From positions 1-64,000 of the forward strand of contig DATIDG010000107.1 of NCBI GenBank assembly GCA_035456405.1: a stretch of DNA of 64,000 nt, in the 5' to 3' direction. This DNA is from JAGVSZ01 sp035456405 (GTDB taxonomy: Bacteria; Pseudomonadota; Gammaproteobacteria; Burkholderiales; SG8-39). Under the pieces are notes generated by a model. It saw nothing but the letters and a program-made list of their open reading frames with translations. It did no database searches and was not told the origin of the DNA. Of this stretch, positions 9,098 to 17,106 are shown in pieces; position 1 is the first letter of the stretch; each line of letters opens with the position of its first letter. Both the position numbers and the translations under genes were made by a program.

Positions 9098-9961
9098 ATG
9101 AAGAAGTGGAACCTCGTGATCGACGTGGCGAAGTGCTTCAACTGCCAGGGCTGCGCGGTGGCCTGCCACGACGAGTACCACGGCAACGAATTCCCGGGCT
9201 ATGCCGCCGAGATGCCGAAGCACGGGCACCGCTGGATCGACATCCGGCAACGCGAGAAGGGCCAGTGCCCGATGGTCGAGGTCGTCTATCTGCCGGTGAC
9301 CTGCAACCACTGCGACGACGCGCCGTGCGTTAAGGCGGCGCGCGACGGCGCGGTGAGCAAGCGCCCGGACGGGATCGTCATCATCGATCCGGCGAAGGCG
9401 AAGGGCCAGCGGCAGCTCGTGGACGCCTGTCCCTACCGGGCGATCTGGTGGAACGCGGAGAAGGCGCTCCCGCAGGCGTGGCCCTTCGACGCGCACCTGC
9501 TCGACGCCGGCTGGACCAAGACGCGCGGCGCCCAGGTGTGCTCCACGCAGGCTTTGCGGGTGCTGCACGTGGAGGACGACGAGATGGAGCGGATCGTCCG
9601 GGGGGAGGGGCTGCAAGTGCTCCACCCGGAGTACGGCACGCGACCGCGCGTCTATTATAAGAACCTCGACCGCTACTACAAGGCGTTCGTCGGCGGCACC
9701 CTCGCCGGCGAGATCGACGGGGTCGAGGAATGCGTCGAGGGCGCGCGGGTGGTCTTCAAACGCGGCGCGCAGACGCTCGCCGAAACGGCGAGCGACGCCT
9801 ACGGCGACTTCAAGTTCGACGGGCTCGAGGAGGGGAGCGGTCGCTATCAGGTCGAGATCGCCGACGAGCGGTTCGCGCCGAAGTCGGTCGGGGTCGAGCT
9901 CGGGCGGAGCACTTACCTGGGGACGATCCCGCTCGCGCGGAGGTCCGCGGTCCCCGCATGA
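9098..9961 (+). CDS. Transhydroxylase-type iron-sulfur small subunit
   Basis: A 287-residue electron-transfer subunit matching the transhydroxylase small subunit: ferredoxin-like domains, then a C-terminal Cna-B/transthyretin-like domain (about 205-285, EGARVVFKRG, ASDAYGDFKFDGLEEG). The first motif is intact (Cys13, 16, 19, 23), then Cys69, 72, 77 and Cys111. The Pelobacter protein has a CX2C pair in a KCTMC context, replaced here by AWPFD near 127-131. The final CX3C has kept only Cys148. About nine of twelve ligand cysteines remain, plus an extra Cys57, so one cluster is probably missing or altered. It directly follows the large-subunit gene and overlaps the next start as ATGA. Confidence 0.88.
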   Translation: MKKWNLVIDVAKCFNCQGCAVACHDEYHGNEFPGYAAEMPKHGHRWIDIRQREKGQCPMVEVVYLPVTCNHCDDAPCVKAARDGAVSKRPDGIVIIDPAKAKGQRQLVDACPYRAIWWNAEKALPQAWPFDAHLLDAGWTKTRGAQVCSTQALRVLHVEDDEMERIVRGEGLQVLHPEYGTRPRVYYKNLDRYYKAFVGGTLAGEIDGVEECVEGARVVFKRGAQTLAETASDAYGDFKFDGLEEGSGRYQVEIADERFAPKSVGVELGRSTYLGTIPLARRSAVPA

Positions 9962-10341
9962 TCGCGGCCGAGTCCGGGCTCGACACCGCCGGCCGGCTGC
10001 TGATCGTCGCCTGTTTCCTGGTGACCGGCGTGAGCAACCTGACGCGCGCCCGGATCAAGGACCACGTCGATCGTATGGTCGCGTTCGGCACCCCGTTGCC
10101 GACGGCGGCGTTCTGGTTCGGGATCGCGCTGCAGCTCATCGGCTGTGCGCTGCTCCTTACCGGCTGGCACGCCGAGCTGGGCGCCTGGTGCCTGATCGTG
10201 TTCACGGTGGCGGCGACGGCGATCTTCCACCGGTTCTGGCGCATGGAGGACCCGATGCGGCGCAACTTCAGCCGCCTGATGCTGCTCAGCAACGCGGGCG
10301 TGCTCGGCGGGCTGCTGCTCCTCCTCGCCAACGTGCGGTAA
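9958..10341 (+). CDS. DoxX-like integral membrane protein
   Basis: A 127-residue protein with about four hydrophobic segments (residues about 10-25, 48-66, 72-88, 105-124) and the DoxX-like core (GRLLIVACFLVTGVSNLTR, FGIALQLIGCALLLTGW). Its ATG overlaps the stop of the iron-sulfur subunit as ATGA, so the two are translationally coupled. DoxX proteins sit in the inner membrane, and some act with quinol or thiosulfate oxidation, but the family is broad. An attractive but unproven role is membrane attachment or quinone coupling for the molybdoenzyme just upstream. Confidence 0.8.
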   Translation: MIAAESGLDTAGRLLIVACFLVTGVSNLTRARIKDHVDRMVAFGTPLPTAAFWFGIALQLIGCALLLTGWHAELGAWCLIVFTVAATAIFHRFWRMEDPMRRNFSRLMLLSNAGVLGGLLLLLANVR

Positions 10342-10379
10342 CGCGCGCGATCGGGCCGTCGGCCCGGTCGTCTCCGCCC

Positions 10380-10400
10380 GCTATGCTAGCCTCGCATAGC
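10380..10400. promoter_or_regulatory. Inverted repeat upstream of gallate dioxygenase
   Basis: A perfect 7-7-7 inverted repeat, GCTATGC-N7-GCATAGC, lies in the 123-base gap between the DoxX gene and the ring-cleavage operon. There is no U-run, so an operator is more likely than an intrinsic terminator. GCTAGC occurs twice nearby. The regulator is unknown; the LysR proteins at 1810 and 2852 are the nearest candidates. Confidence 0.4.
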
Positions 10401-10464
10401 AGCTAGCTCTCCCGCTGTCGTCTCTCCGCTGCTATACCGCTCCACCGGGCAGACAGGACCCACT

Positions 10465-11772
10465 ATGGCAAGAATCGTCGGCGCCATCGCCACCTCCCAC
10501 ACCCCCACCATCGGCTTCGCCCACGACCGGAAGTCCCCCGACGATCCGGTCTGGGGACCGATCTTCGAGGCCTACGTCCCGATCCGGAAGTGGCTCGCGG
10601 AGAAGAAGCCCGACGCGCTCGTGCTCGTCTACAACGACCACGTCACGTCATTCTTCTTCGACCACTACTCGGCGTTCGCGCTCGGCATCGGCGAGTCGTA
10701 CGCGGTGGCGGATGAGGGCGGCGGGGCGCGCGCGCTCCCCGCCGTGCGCGGCCACGCCGCGCTCGCCCAGCACATCGGCTTCAGTCTCGTGGCGGACGAG
10801 TTCGACATGTCCTTCTTCCAGGACCGGACGCTCGACCACGGCGTGCTCTCGCCGCTCTCGATGCTGCTGCCCCACGAGCCGGACTGGGCCGCGCCGGTCG
10901 TGCCGCTGCAGGTCGGGGTACTGCAGTTTCCCGTGCCGTCGGCGCTGCGCTGCTACAAGCTCGGCCAGGCGCTGCGCCGTGCCATCGAGAGCTATCCGGA
11001 CGACCTCTCGGTCGTACTCGTCGCGACCGGCGGGCTCTCGCACCAAGTGCACGGCGAGCGCGCGGGGTTCAACAACACGCCCTGGGACATGCAGTTCCTC
11101 GAGCTGTTCGAGAAGGACCCGGTGCGGCTCACCGAGCTGACCCAGGCCGAGTACGCGCGCCTCGGCGGGATGGAGGGCGCCGAGGTGATCATGTGGCTCG
11201 TGGTGCGCGGCGCGCTGTCCGCGACCGTTCGCAAGATCCACCAGACTTACTACCTGCCGTCGATGACCGGCATCGCCACCGCGATCTACGAGAACCAGGC
11301 GATTGACACCGAGGTGGAGACCGCCGCGGCTCAGCGCGCGCACATCGGCCACCAGCTCGCCGGCGCGGAGGCGCTCGAGGGGACCTATCCCTTCACCCTC
11401 GCGCGCAGCGTCAAGGGCTACCGGCTGAACAAGTTCCTGCACGCCATGATCGAGCCGGCGCACCGCGCGCGGTTCCTCGCGGACGAGGAGGGCGCCATGC
11501 GCGAAGCGGGGCTCTCGCCGGAGGAGTGCGACATGATCCGGCGCCGCGACTGGCGCGCGCTGATCCGCTACGGCGCGAGCTTCTTCATGCTGGAAAAGAT
11601 GGGCGCCGTGGTCGGCATCTCGAACCTGCACATCTACGCCGCGATGCGCGGCGAGACGCTGGAAGCGTTCCAGAAGACGCGCAACGCGCCCGGCGCGCTC
11701 TACTCGGTCGCCGGCACCGACGCGAAGAGCGTCGCATTCGACGACGCGTCGAAGAAAGCCTCCGGACGATGA
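10465..11772 (+). CDS. galA: Gallate dioxygenase (LigB-LigA fusion type)
   Basis: A 435-residue class III extradiol dioxygenase very similar to gallate dioxygenases DesB/GalA (about 420 residues). The LigB-like catalytic domain is N-terminal with iron ligands His12 (TSHTPTIG), His59 (YNDHVTS) and Glu240 (GGMEGAEVIMW). His125 and His193 fit the reported catalytic histidines. The LigA-like helical domain follows at about 300-420 (FFMLEKMGAVVGISNLHIYAAM). It opens gallate with oxygen to 4-oxalomesaconate in the cytoplasm. It starts an operon with a LigI-type hydrolase (ATGA overlap). A 3-O-methylgallate or protocatechuate preference cannot be excluded, but the fused two-domain layout favours gallate. 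Confidence 0.9.
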   Translation: MARIVGAIATSHTPTIGFAHDRKSPDDPVWGPIFEAYVPIRKWLAEKKPDALVLVYNDHVTSFFFDHYSAFALGIGESYAVADEGGGARALPAVRGHAALAQHIGFSLVADEFDMSFFQDRTLDHGVLSPLSMLLPHEPDWAAPVVPLQVGVLQFPVPSALRCYKLGQALRRAIESYPDDLSVVLVATGGLSHQVHGERAGFNNTPWDMQFLELFEKDPVRLTELTQAEYARLGGMEGAEVIMWLVVRGALSATVRKIHQTYYLPSMTGIATAIYENQAIDTEVETAAAQRAHIGHQLAGAEALEGTYPFTLARSVKGYRLNKFLHAMIEPAHRARFLADEEGAMREAGLSPEECDMIRRRDWRALIRYGASFFMLEKMGAVVGISNLHIYAAMRGETLEAFQKTRNAPGALYSVAGTDAKSVAFDDASKKASGR

Positions 11773-12647
11773 GCACGAAGGTCGCCCGGCCACCGGTCGA
11801 CGCGCCTAGCAAGCCTGCCTTTGTCCCGCCGCCCGGCGCGTGCGACGCGCACTGCCACGTCTTCGGCCCCCCGGAGCGTTTTCCGTACGCGGAGGGCCGG
11901 CCGTACACGCCGTCCGAGCCGGCGCCGAAGGAACGGCTCGCCCGCCTGCACGCGTACCTCGGGCTCGCGCGCGCGGTGATCGTTCAGGCGACGCCGCACG
12001 GCACCGACAACACCGCGATGCTCGACGCGCTCGCCGCGAGCGGCGGCGCCTACCGCGGCGTCGCGCTCGTTGCCCAGGACGTCACTGACCGCGGGCTCGA
12101 GGCGCTGCACGCCGGTGGCGTACGCGCGGCGCGGTTCAACTTCGTCAAGCACCTCGGCGGCGCGCCCGACTCGGCGTACTTCGACCGCACCGTGCAGCGC
12201 GTGAAGGCGCTCGGCTGGCACGTCGAGCTGCACTTCGATGCGCAGGACATTGGGACGCACGCCGATCTTCTCGGGCGCATGCCGGTGCCCTACGTGATCG
12301 ACCACATGGGGCGCGTGAAGTCCGAGGGCGGTCTCGAACAACCGGCGCTGCGCAATCTCCTGACTCTGCTCCGGGACGAGCGTTGCCACGTCAAGATCTC
12401 AGGCGCCGAGCGAGTATCGTCGCTCGGCCGGCGCCCGTTCGGCGACGCGTTGCCGATCGCGCGGGCCATCGTCGCTGCGGCGCCCGACCGCGTGATCTGG
12501 GGCACCGACTGGCCGCACCCGAACGTGCCAAACGACATGCCGGACGACGGCGAGCTGGTGGATCTCTTCGCCCGCATCGTCGACGAGCCGGGGCTCCAGC
12601 GAAAGATACTGGTGGACAATCCGACGCGGCTCTACTGGAAGGACTGA
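11769..12647 (+). CDS. ligI: 2-pyrone-4,6-dicarboxylate hydrolase (LigI-type)
   Basis: A 292-residue amidohydrolase-superfamily lactonase. The pattern PPPGACDAHCHVFGP (His28, His30), HVELHF in the barrel and IWGTDWPHPN near the C-terminus are typical of LigI, which is metal-independent. It opens the lactone 2-pyrone-4,6-dicarboxylate to 4-oxalomesaconate, the product level also reached by gallate dioxygenase. The ATG overlaps the dioxygenase stop, implying coupled translation. The later hydratase (LigJ/GalB) and aldolase (LigK/GalC) are not in this window and must lie elsewhere if the pathway is complete. Confidence 0.87.
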   Translation: MSTKVARPPVDAPSKPAFVPPPGACDAHCHVFGPPERFPYAEGRPYTPSEPAPKERLARLHAYLGLARAVIVQATPHGTDNTAMLDALAASGGAYRGVALVAQDVTDRGLEALHAGGVRAARFNFVKHLGGAPDSAYFDRTVQRVKALGWHVELHFDAQDIGTHADLLGRMPVPYVIDHMGRVKSEGGLEQPALRNLLTLLRDERCHVKISGAERVSSLGRRPFGDALPIARAIVAAAPDRVIWGTDWPHPNVPNDMPDDGELVDLFARIVDEPGLQRKILVDNPTRLYWKD

Positions 12648-12649
12648 GC

Positions 12650-13552
12650 GTGGAACCGATGCGGATCGGGCTGGTCGGGTACGGCGAGGTGGGCAAGATC
12701 CTCGGCCGCGCGCTCGTCGAGCGGCGGGTGGCGTGGGTCGGAGCGTGGGATCGCCTGCTGCTCGACCCGGCGCAGGCGCCGGCGATGCGCGCGCACGCGG
12801 CTGGCGCCGGCGTCGAGCCGACGGCCTCGCTAGCCGCCCTGCTCCAGCAGGCCGACGTAGTCATCTCCGCGGTGACGGCGTCGCAGGCGCATGCGGTGGC
12901 CGTCGAGGCGGCGCGCTCGATCCGGCCGGGCACCTGGTTCGTCGACCTCAATTCCGCCTCGCCGGGCACGAAAGCGGAGGCGAGCCGCCTGATCGACGGC
13001 GCAGGCGGCCGCTTCGTCGAGTCCGCAGTCATGACTTCGGTGCCGCCGTACGGCATCAAGGTGCCGATGCTGCTCGGCGGCACCCACGCCACAGCACTCC
13101 AAGCGCTGCTCGCGCCGCTCGGCTTCAGCATGGAGGTGGCTGCGGAGCGCGTCGGCGTCGCTTCCGCGATCAAGATGTGCCGCAGCGTGATGATCAAGGG
13201 GCTCGAGGCGATCGTCGTCGAGAGTTTCACGACCGCTCGCCACTACGGCGTTGAGGAATACGTGCTCGCGTCACTGCGGGAGACCTTCCCGACGCTCGAC
13301 TGGGAGAGCCAAGGCTCGTACCTCTTCAGCCGCGTTGCCCTGCACGGCAAGCGCCGGGCCGAGGAGATGCGCGAGGTCGCCGTCACGGTGCGCGAGGCGG
13401 GGCTCGCGCCGCACATGGCGGCGGCCGCCGCCGAACGTCAGGACTGGGTGGCGGCGCTGAAGGCCGAGGCCGGGCTCGGGGAGGTCGCAAAGGACGCGAA
13501 CTGGCGGGACTACGCCGACCGGCTGCTCGCCCGCGTCGAGGCGAAAGCGTGA
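12650..13552 (+). CDS. NAD(P)-dependent oxidoreductase with DUF1932 domain
   Basis: A 300-residue beta-hydroxyacid-dehydrogenase-like protein. The Rossmann motif is at the start (MRIGLVGYGEVGKILGRAL), DLNSASPGTK forms the second signature, and a DUF1932 C-terminal helical domain follows. The start is GTG 12650 with AAGGA upstream; ATG 12659 is the alternative and removes three residues. It comes two bases after the LigI-type gene, third in the ring-cleavage operon. Relatives reduce or oxidise small hydroxyacids. A role on a gallate-pathway intermediate is plausible from context only. Confidence 0.8.
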   Translation: MEPMRIGLVGYGEVGKILGRALVERRVAWVGAWDRLLLDPAQAPAMRAHAAGAGVEPTASLAALLQQADVVISAVTASQAHAVAVEAARSIRPGTWFVDLNSASPGTKAEASRLIDGAGGRFVESAVMTSVPPYGIKVPMLLGGTHATALQALLAPLGFSMEVAAERVGVASAIKMCRSVMIKGLEAIVVESFTTARHYGVEEYVLASLRETFPTLDWESQGSYLFSRVALHGKRRAEEMREVAVTVREAGLAPHMAAAAAERQDWVAALKAEAGLGEVAKDANWRDYADRLLARVEAKA

Positions 13553-13576
13553 GCAGCGAAAAGCAGGCGGGCGGCA

Positions 13577-13712
13577 ATGACCGACATCGGGCGCGGCGTC
13601 CTCGCCATCTCGTGCAACGTCGATCCGGCGCACGACGCCGGGTTCAACGCGTGGTACCAGCGCCAGCACGTCGCCGAGCGGCTCGGCGTGCCGGGGTTCA
13701 TCGAAGCGCGCC
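13577..13712 (+). pseudogene. Truncated N-terminal remnant of a small DUF protein
   Basis: The first about 45 residues, starting at ATG 13577 after a GCGGGCGG stretch, look like a real protein start (GVLAISCNVDPAHDAGFNAWY, then HVAERLGVPGFIEARR). The pattern recalls small stress-barrel or EthD-like proteins whose N-termini contain FNAWYxxxH and LGVPGF. After about 13712 the frame only mirrors the opposite-strand livF gene and has no protein-like character, although it stays open to 14539. I therefore read it as a gene cut off by a rearrangement at the join between the ring-cleavage operon and the ABC-transporter operon. An assembly join is the other explanation. Confidence 0.6.
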
Positions 13713-13714
13713 GC

Positions 13715-14479
13715 TCACGCCGCCTCGGCGCCCATTCCGCCGCCGAGGAAGAGCTGCCCGACACGCGGATCGGCGAGGATCTCGCGCGCCTCGCCCGTCA
13801 TGCGCGTGCGGCCGAGCTCGAGCACGACGCCGAAGTCCGAGACCTCGAGCGCGCGCTTCGCGTTCTGCTCGACCATCAGGATGGTGACGCCCTTCGCGCG
13901 CAGGCCCTGCAGGATGCCGAACGTCTCCTGCACGAGGCGCGGCGAGAGGCCGATCGACGGCTCGTCGATCAGCATGAGCTTGGGGTCGAGGAGCAGGCTC
14001 CGCGCGATCTCGAGCAGCTTCTGCTGGCCCCCAGACAGCGTCGAGGCCTGGGTGGTGGCGCGCTCGCGCAGCAGCGGGAAGCGGTCCATCACCGACTCGA
14101 TGCGCGCCGCGACGTCCACGCCTGCCGGAGCGGCCGTCGCGCCGAGCTCGAGGTTGTGGCGCACGCTCAGCTCGGGGAAGATGTTCCGCCCCTGCGGGAC
14201 ATAGGTGATGCCGAGCTCGAGCAGCCGGCGCGGGGCGAGGTTGGTTGTCTCGCGGCTGTCGAAGATCACCCGCCCGCTCGCGACCGGCAGCAGGCCGAAC
14301 ACCGCCTTGAAGACGGTCGACTTGCCGGCGCCGTTCGGGCCGATGATGGTGGTGATCGCGCCGCGGCGCACCGCGAAGCGCGTCCCGTGCAGGACGGTGA
14401 GCTTCCCGTAGCCGGCGACGATGTCCGCCAGCTCGAGGATGGTGTCCGGGTCCGCCGGCGGGACCGCGTCAGCGCCCAA
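13715..14479 (-). CDS. livF: Branched-chain-amino-acid-type ABC transporter ATPase
   Basis: A 254-residue ABC ATPase of the LivF type. Walker A is GPNGAGKST, the signature is LSGGQQKLLEIARSL and Walker B is LMLIDEPSIGL. The start is TTG 14479, inside the end of livG (11-base overlap). It is the last gene of a five-gene importer operon (receptor, two permeases, two ATPases). Such systems carry branched-chain amino acids, but in aromatic degraders they also carry aromatic acids. The gene ends only three bases from the truncated remnant on the other strand. Confidence 0.92.
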   Translation of the reverse strand: MGADAVPPADPDTILELADIVAGYGKLTVLHGTRFAVRRGAITTIIGPNGAGKSTVFKAVFGLLPVASGRVIFDSRETTNLAPRRLLELGITYVPQGRNIFPELSVRHNLELGATAAPAGVDVAARIESVMDRFPLLRERATTQASTLSGGQQKLLEIARSLLLDPKLMLIDEPSIGLSPRLVQETFGILQGLRAKGVTILMVEQNAKRALEVSDFGVVLELGRTRMTGEAREILADPRVGQLFLGGGMGAEAA

Positions 14480-15212
14480 GGTACGCCTCGATCACGGCGG
14501 GGTCGTTGCGCACGCGCTCCGGATCCCCCTCGGCGATGACCCGGCCCTCGGCGAGCACGAGGATGCGCGTGCAGAGCGACATCACGAACTCCATGTTGTG
14601 CTCGATCACCACGAAGGTCGCGCCTTGGCTCCGGTTGATCTCGCGCAGGCGCTCGTGCAAGTCCGCCAGCATGGTCGGGTTGACGCCGCCCGCCGGCTCG
14701 TCGAGGAGCACGAGGCGCGGCCCGGCCATGAAGGCCATCGCGGCGTCGAGGAGCTTCTGCTGTCCGTAGCTCAAGCTGCCGGCGCGCTCGTCGGCGAGAT
14801 GCCCGAGGCGGAAGAACTCGATCATCCTGTTCGCCGCCGCCGTCAGCCCCGCATCGCGGCGCCCGCGCAGGCGCGACCACATCGAGCCCTGGTGCTCCTG
14901 GCCGGCGAGGATCAGGTTCTCGCGTACCGAGAGCTGGGGGAAGACCTGCAGCAGCTGGAAGGTGCGGCCGATGCCGAGGCGGTTGAGGTCGCAGGGCCGC
15001 ATGCCGGTGATCGCCCGGCCGTCCAGGCGCACTTCGCCGGCGGACGGCGCGAGCTGCCCGAGGATGCAGTTGAAGAGCGTCGACTTGCCCGAGCCGTTGG
15101 GGCCGATCAGACCGAGGATCTCGCCAGGGTGCACGTCGAACGAGACGCCGGCGACCGCGCTGATGCCGCCGAAGGTCTTCGTGAGGTCGCGGACCTCCAG
15201 GACGGCACTCAT
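14469..15212 (-). CDS. livG: Branched-chain-amino-acid-type ABC transporter ATPase
   Basis: A 247-residue ABC ATPase of the LivG type. Walker A is GPNGSGKST, the signature is LSYGQQKLLDAAMAFM, Walker B is LVLLDEPAGGV, and the C-terminus carries the family tail NDPAVIEAYLG. The start is ATG 15212, overlapping the livM stop as ATGA. It pairs with LivF on the cytoplasmic face of the importer. The signature serine-tyrosine variation is usual in this subfamily. Confidence 0.93.
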   Translation of the reverse strand: MSAVLEVRDLTKTFGGISAVAGVSFDVHPGEILGLIGPNGSGKSTLFNCILGQLAPSAGEVRLDGRAITGMRPCDLNRLGIGRTFQLLQVFPQLSVRENLILAGQEHQGSMWSRLRGRRDAGLTAAANRMIEFFRLGHLADERAGSLSYGQQKLLDAAMAFMAGPRLVLLDEPAGGVNPTMLADLHERLREINRSQGATFVVIEHNMEFVMSLCTRILVLAEGRVIAEGDPERVRNDPAVIEAYLGR

Positions 15213-16171
15213 CGGGCCGACTCCGGCCGGCGCGCAGCCGCGGGTTTGCGGAATCGTTCGGCAAGGCCGAGCAGCCCGGACGGGCAGAACGCCATCAGGA
15301 CCATCACGAACACCGCGTACAGGATGAGGTAGAGCCCTTCGCTGAAGCGCAGCCACTCGGGCAGCAGGACGGAGACCGCCGCGCCGAGGAACGGGCCGAA
15401 GAAGTAGCCCGAGCCGCCGACGATCACCATCAGCAGCAGGTTGAGCGAGAGATTGAGCGCGAACGCGGTGGGCTCGATGAACTGCACGAGCGGCGCGTAC
15501 AGCACGCCCGAGATCCCGCCGAGGGCGGACCCGATCGCGAACGCGATCAGCGTGTAGCGCCGCACGTCGACGCCGAGCGAGTCGGCGCGGATCGGGTTCT
15601 CGCGCAGCGCGGTGAATGCGCGTCCCCACGGCGAGCGGATCAGCCACCACGTGGCCGCGGTGACCAGCGCGAGCATCGCGAGGCAGAAGAAGTAGAAGTC
15701 GATCGGGTTTTTCGTCGACCAGCCGAGCACGGTCGGCCGTGGAATGCCGCTGATGCCGTACACGCCCTTCGTGAGCCACTCTTCGTTGCGCAGGATCAGG
15801 AACACGAGCGTCGCGAACGAGAGCGTGACGAAGGCGAGGTAATGGTGCTGCACGCGCAGCGCCGGGTAGCCGAGCACCCAGCCGATCACAAAGCACAGGG
15901 CGGTCGCGAGGAGGAAGGCTGACCACAGCGGCCAGCCCTGCGTTGTGAGGAGCGCAGCGGTGTACGCGCCGATGCCGACGAACGAGGCCTGCGCGAGGGA
16001 GATCTGCCCCGCGTAGCCGAGCGTCAGGTTGAGGCCGATCGCGGCGATGGTGGTCACCGCCCAGAGGCTGAGGAGGTAGATGCCGTACGGCTTCAGGCCG
16101 AACGGCGCGAGGACGAGCAATGCCGCTGCGGCGAACGCGACGGCGATCCGGGCGCGGCCGCCGAGCGTCAC
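15209..16171 (-). CDS. livM: Branched-chain-amino-acid-type ABC transporter permease LivM
   Basis: A 320-residue inner-membrane permease, with about nine to ten hydrophobic segments and the LivM hallmark LNLTLGYAGQISLAQASFVGIGAY near residues 50-75. The start is GTG 16171, overlapping the livH stop. The conserved ALRENPIRADSLGVDVRRYTL cytoplasmic loop that contacts the ATPase is present. The length is typical of LivM. Confidence 0.92.
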   Translation of the reverse strand: MTLGGRARIAVAFAAAALLVLAPFGLKPYGIYLLSLWAVTTIAAIGLNLTLGYAGQISLAQASFVGIGAYTAALLTTQGWPLWSAFLLATALCFVIGWVLGYPALRVQHHYLAFVTLSFATLVFLILRNEEWLTKGVYGISGIPRPTVLGWSTKNPIDFYFFCLAMLALVTAATWWLIRSPWGRAFTALRENPIRADSLGVDVRRYTLIAFAIGSALGGISGVLYAPLVQFIEPTAFALNLSLNLLLMVIVGGSGYFFGPFLGAAVSVLLPEWLRFSEGLYLILYAVFVMVLMAFCPSGLLGLAERFRKPAAARRPESAR

Positions 16172-17046
16172 ACCGTGCGCTCCTCGGCGCGCCCGAGCAG
16201 GCCCTGCGGCCGGAACAGGATCACGGCGATCAGCAGGAAGAGCGGGATGGCGGCGCGGTACTGCGCCGACCAGTAGGCGGCGACGAAGTTGTCGACGACG
16301 CCGAGCAGCAGGCCGCCGACGATCGCGCCGCGCACCTGGTTGAAGCCGCCGACGATCGCGGCGACGAAGGCCACGAGGCCGAGCGTTTCGCCGTTGGTGA
16401 ACTTGGCGAGGTAGATCGGGCTGACCAGGAAGGAGGCGAGCGCGACCAGCGCGGCGTTGATGAGGAAGGTGTACAGGATCATCCGCTCGACCGGGATCCC
16501 GAGGACGCGCGCGAGCGCCGGGTTCTGCGCGGTCGCCTGCATCCTGCGGCCGGTGCGCGTCCCGGCGAGGAAGTACTGGAGGGCCGCGACCGCGGCCACA
16601 GCGGCCGCGATGATCACCAGGCTCTGCACCGAGACGACCGCGCCGCCGAGCGAGAGATTGGTCGTCGCCCAGGCGGCGGGGAAGGGCTGGGCGTCGGCGG
16701 CGTAGAACTCCTTGACGCCTTCCTTGAAGAAGATCGCGAGCGCGATGGTCGAGATCACGAGCGGCAGCACGCCGTGCCGGATGATCGGGTCGACCACCAG
16801 CCGCTTGAAGAGGAGCCCTAGGACGACAGCCGAGACCGCGAGGCCGACGAGCATCGCGAGCGGAAACGAGAGCCCGCCGAACTTCATCGCCGCGAGAACG
16901 AAGAACGCGGGCAGCATGACGAACTCGCCCTGCGCGAAGTTGATCGTCTGGGAGGTCTGCCAGAGCAGCACGAAGCCGATCGCGACGAGCGCGTAGATGC
17001 CCCCGGTGGCGAGCCCGGCGACGAGGAGCTGGAGGAGGTCGGCCAC
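16168..17046 (-). CDS. livH: Branched-chain-amino-acid-type ABC transporter permease LivH
   Basis: A 292-residue inner-membrane permease of the LivH type (GLATGGIYALVAIGFVLLWQ at the N-terminus, NFAQGEFVMLPAFF, and ALARVLGIPVERMILYTFLI as the ATPase-contact loop). The start is GTG 17046. It lies 60 bases after the receptor gene, and a strong hairpin occupies that gap. It is the first of four overlapping genes livH-livM-livG-livF. Confidence 0.92.
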   Translation of the reverse strand: MADLLQLLVAGLATGGIYALVAIGFVLLWQTSQTINFAQGEFVMLPAFFVLAAMKFGGLSFPLAMLVGLAVSAVVLGLLFKRLVVDPIIRHGVLPLVISTIALAIFFKEGVKEFYAADAQPFPAAWATTNLSLGGAVVSVQSLVIIAAAVAAVAALQYFLAGTRTGRRMQATAQNPALARVLGIPVERMILYTFLINAALVALASFLVSPIYLAKFTNGETLGLVAFVAAIVGGFNQVRGAIVGGLLLGVVDNFVAAYWSAQYRAAIPLFLLIAVILFRPQGLLGRAEERTV

Positions 17047-17060
17047 GGGGGTGCGAAGCG

Positions 17061-17089
17061 CGGAGGGCCGGCGCGCGGCCGGCCCTCCG
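17061..17089 (-). promoter_or_regulatory. Intercistronic stem-loop between receptor and livH
   Basis: A perfect 12-base-pair stem (17061-17072 with 17078-17089, loop of five bases) sits between the receptor gene and livH. No U-run follows on the minus strand. Such hairpins are known to stabilise the upstream receptor mRNA or limit read-through, giving more receptor than permease. That role is inferred here. Confidence 0.6.
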
Positions 17090-17106
17090 GAAATTGACGC
17101 GCGCGC

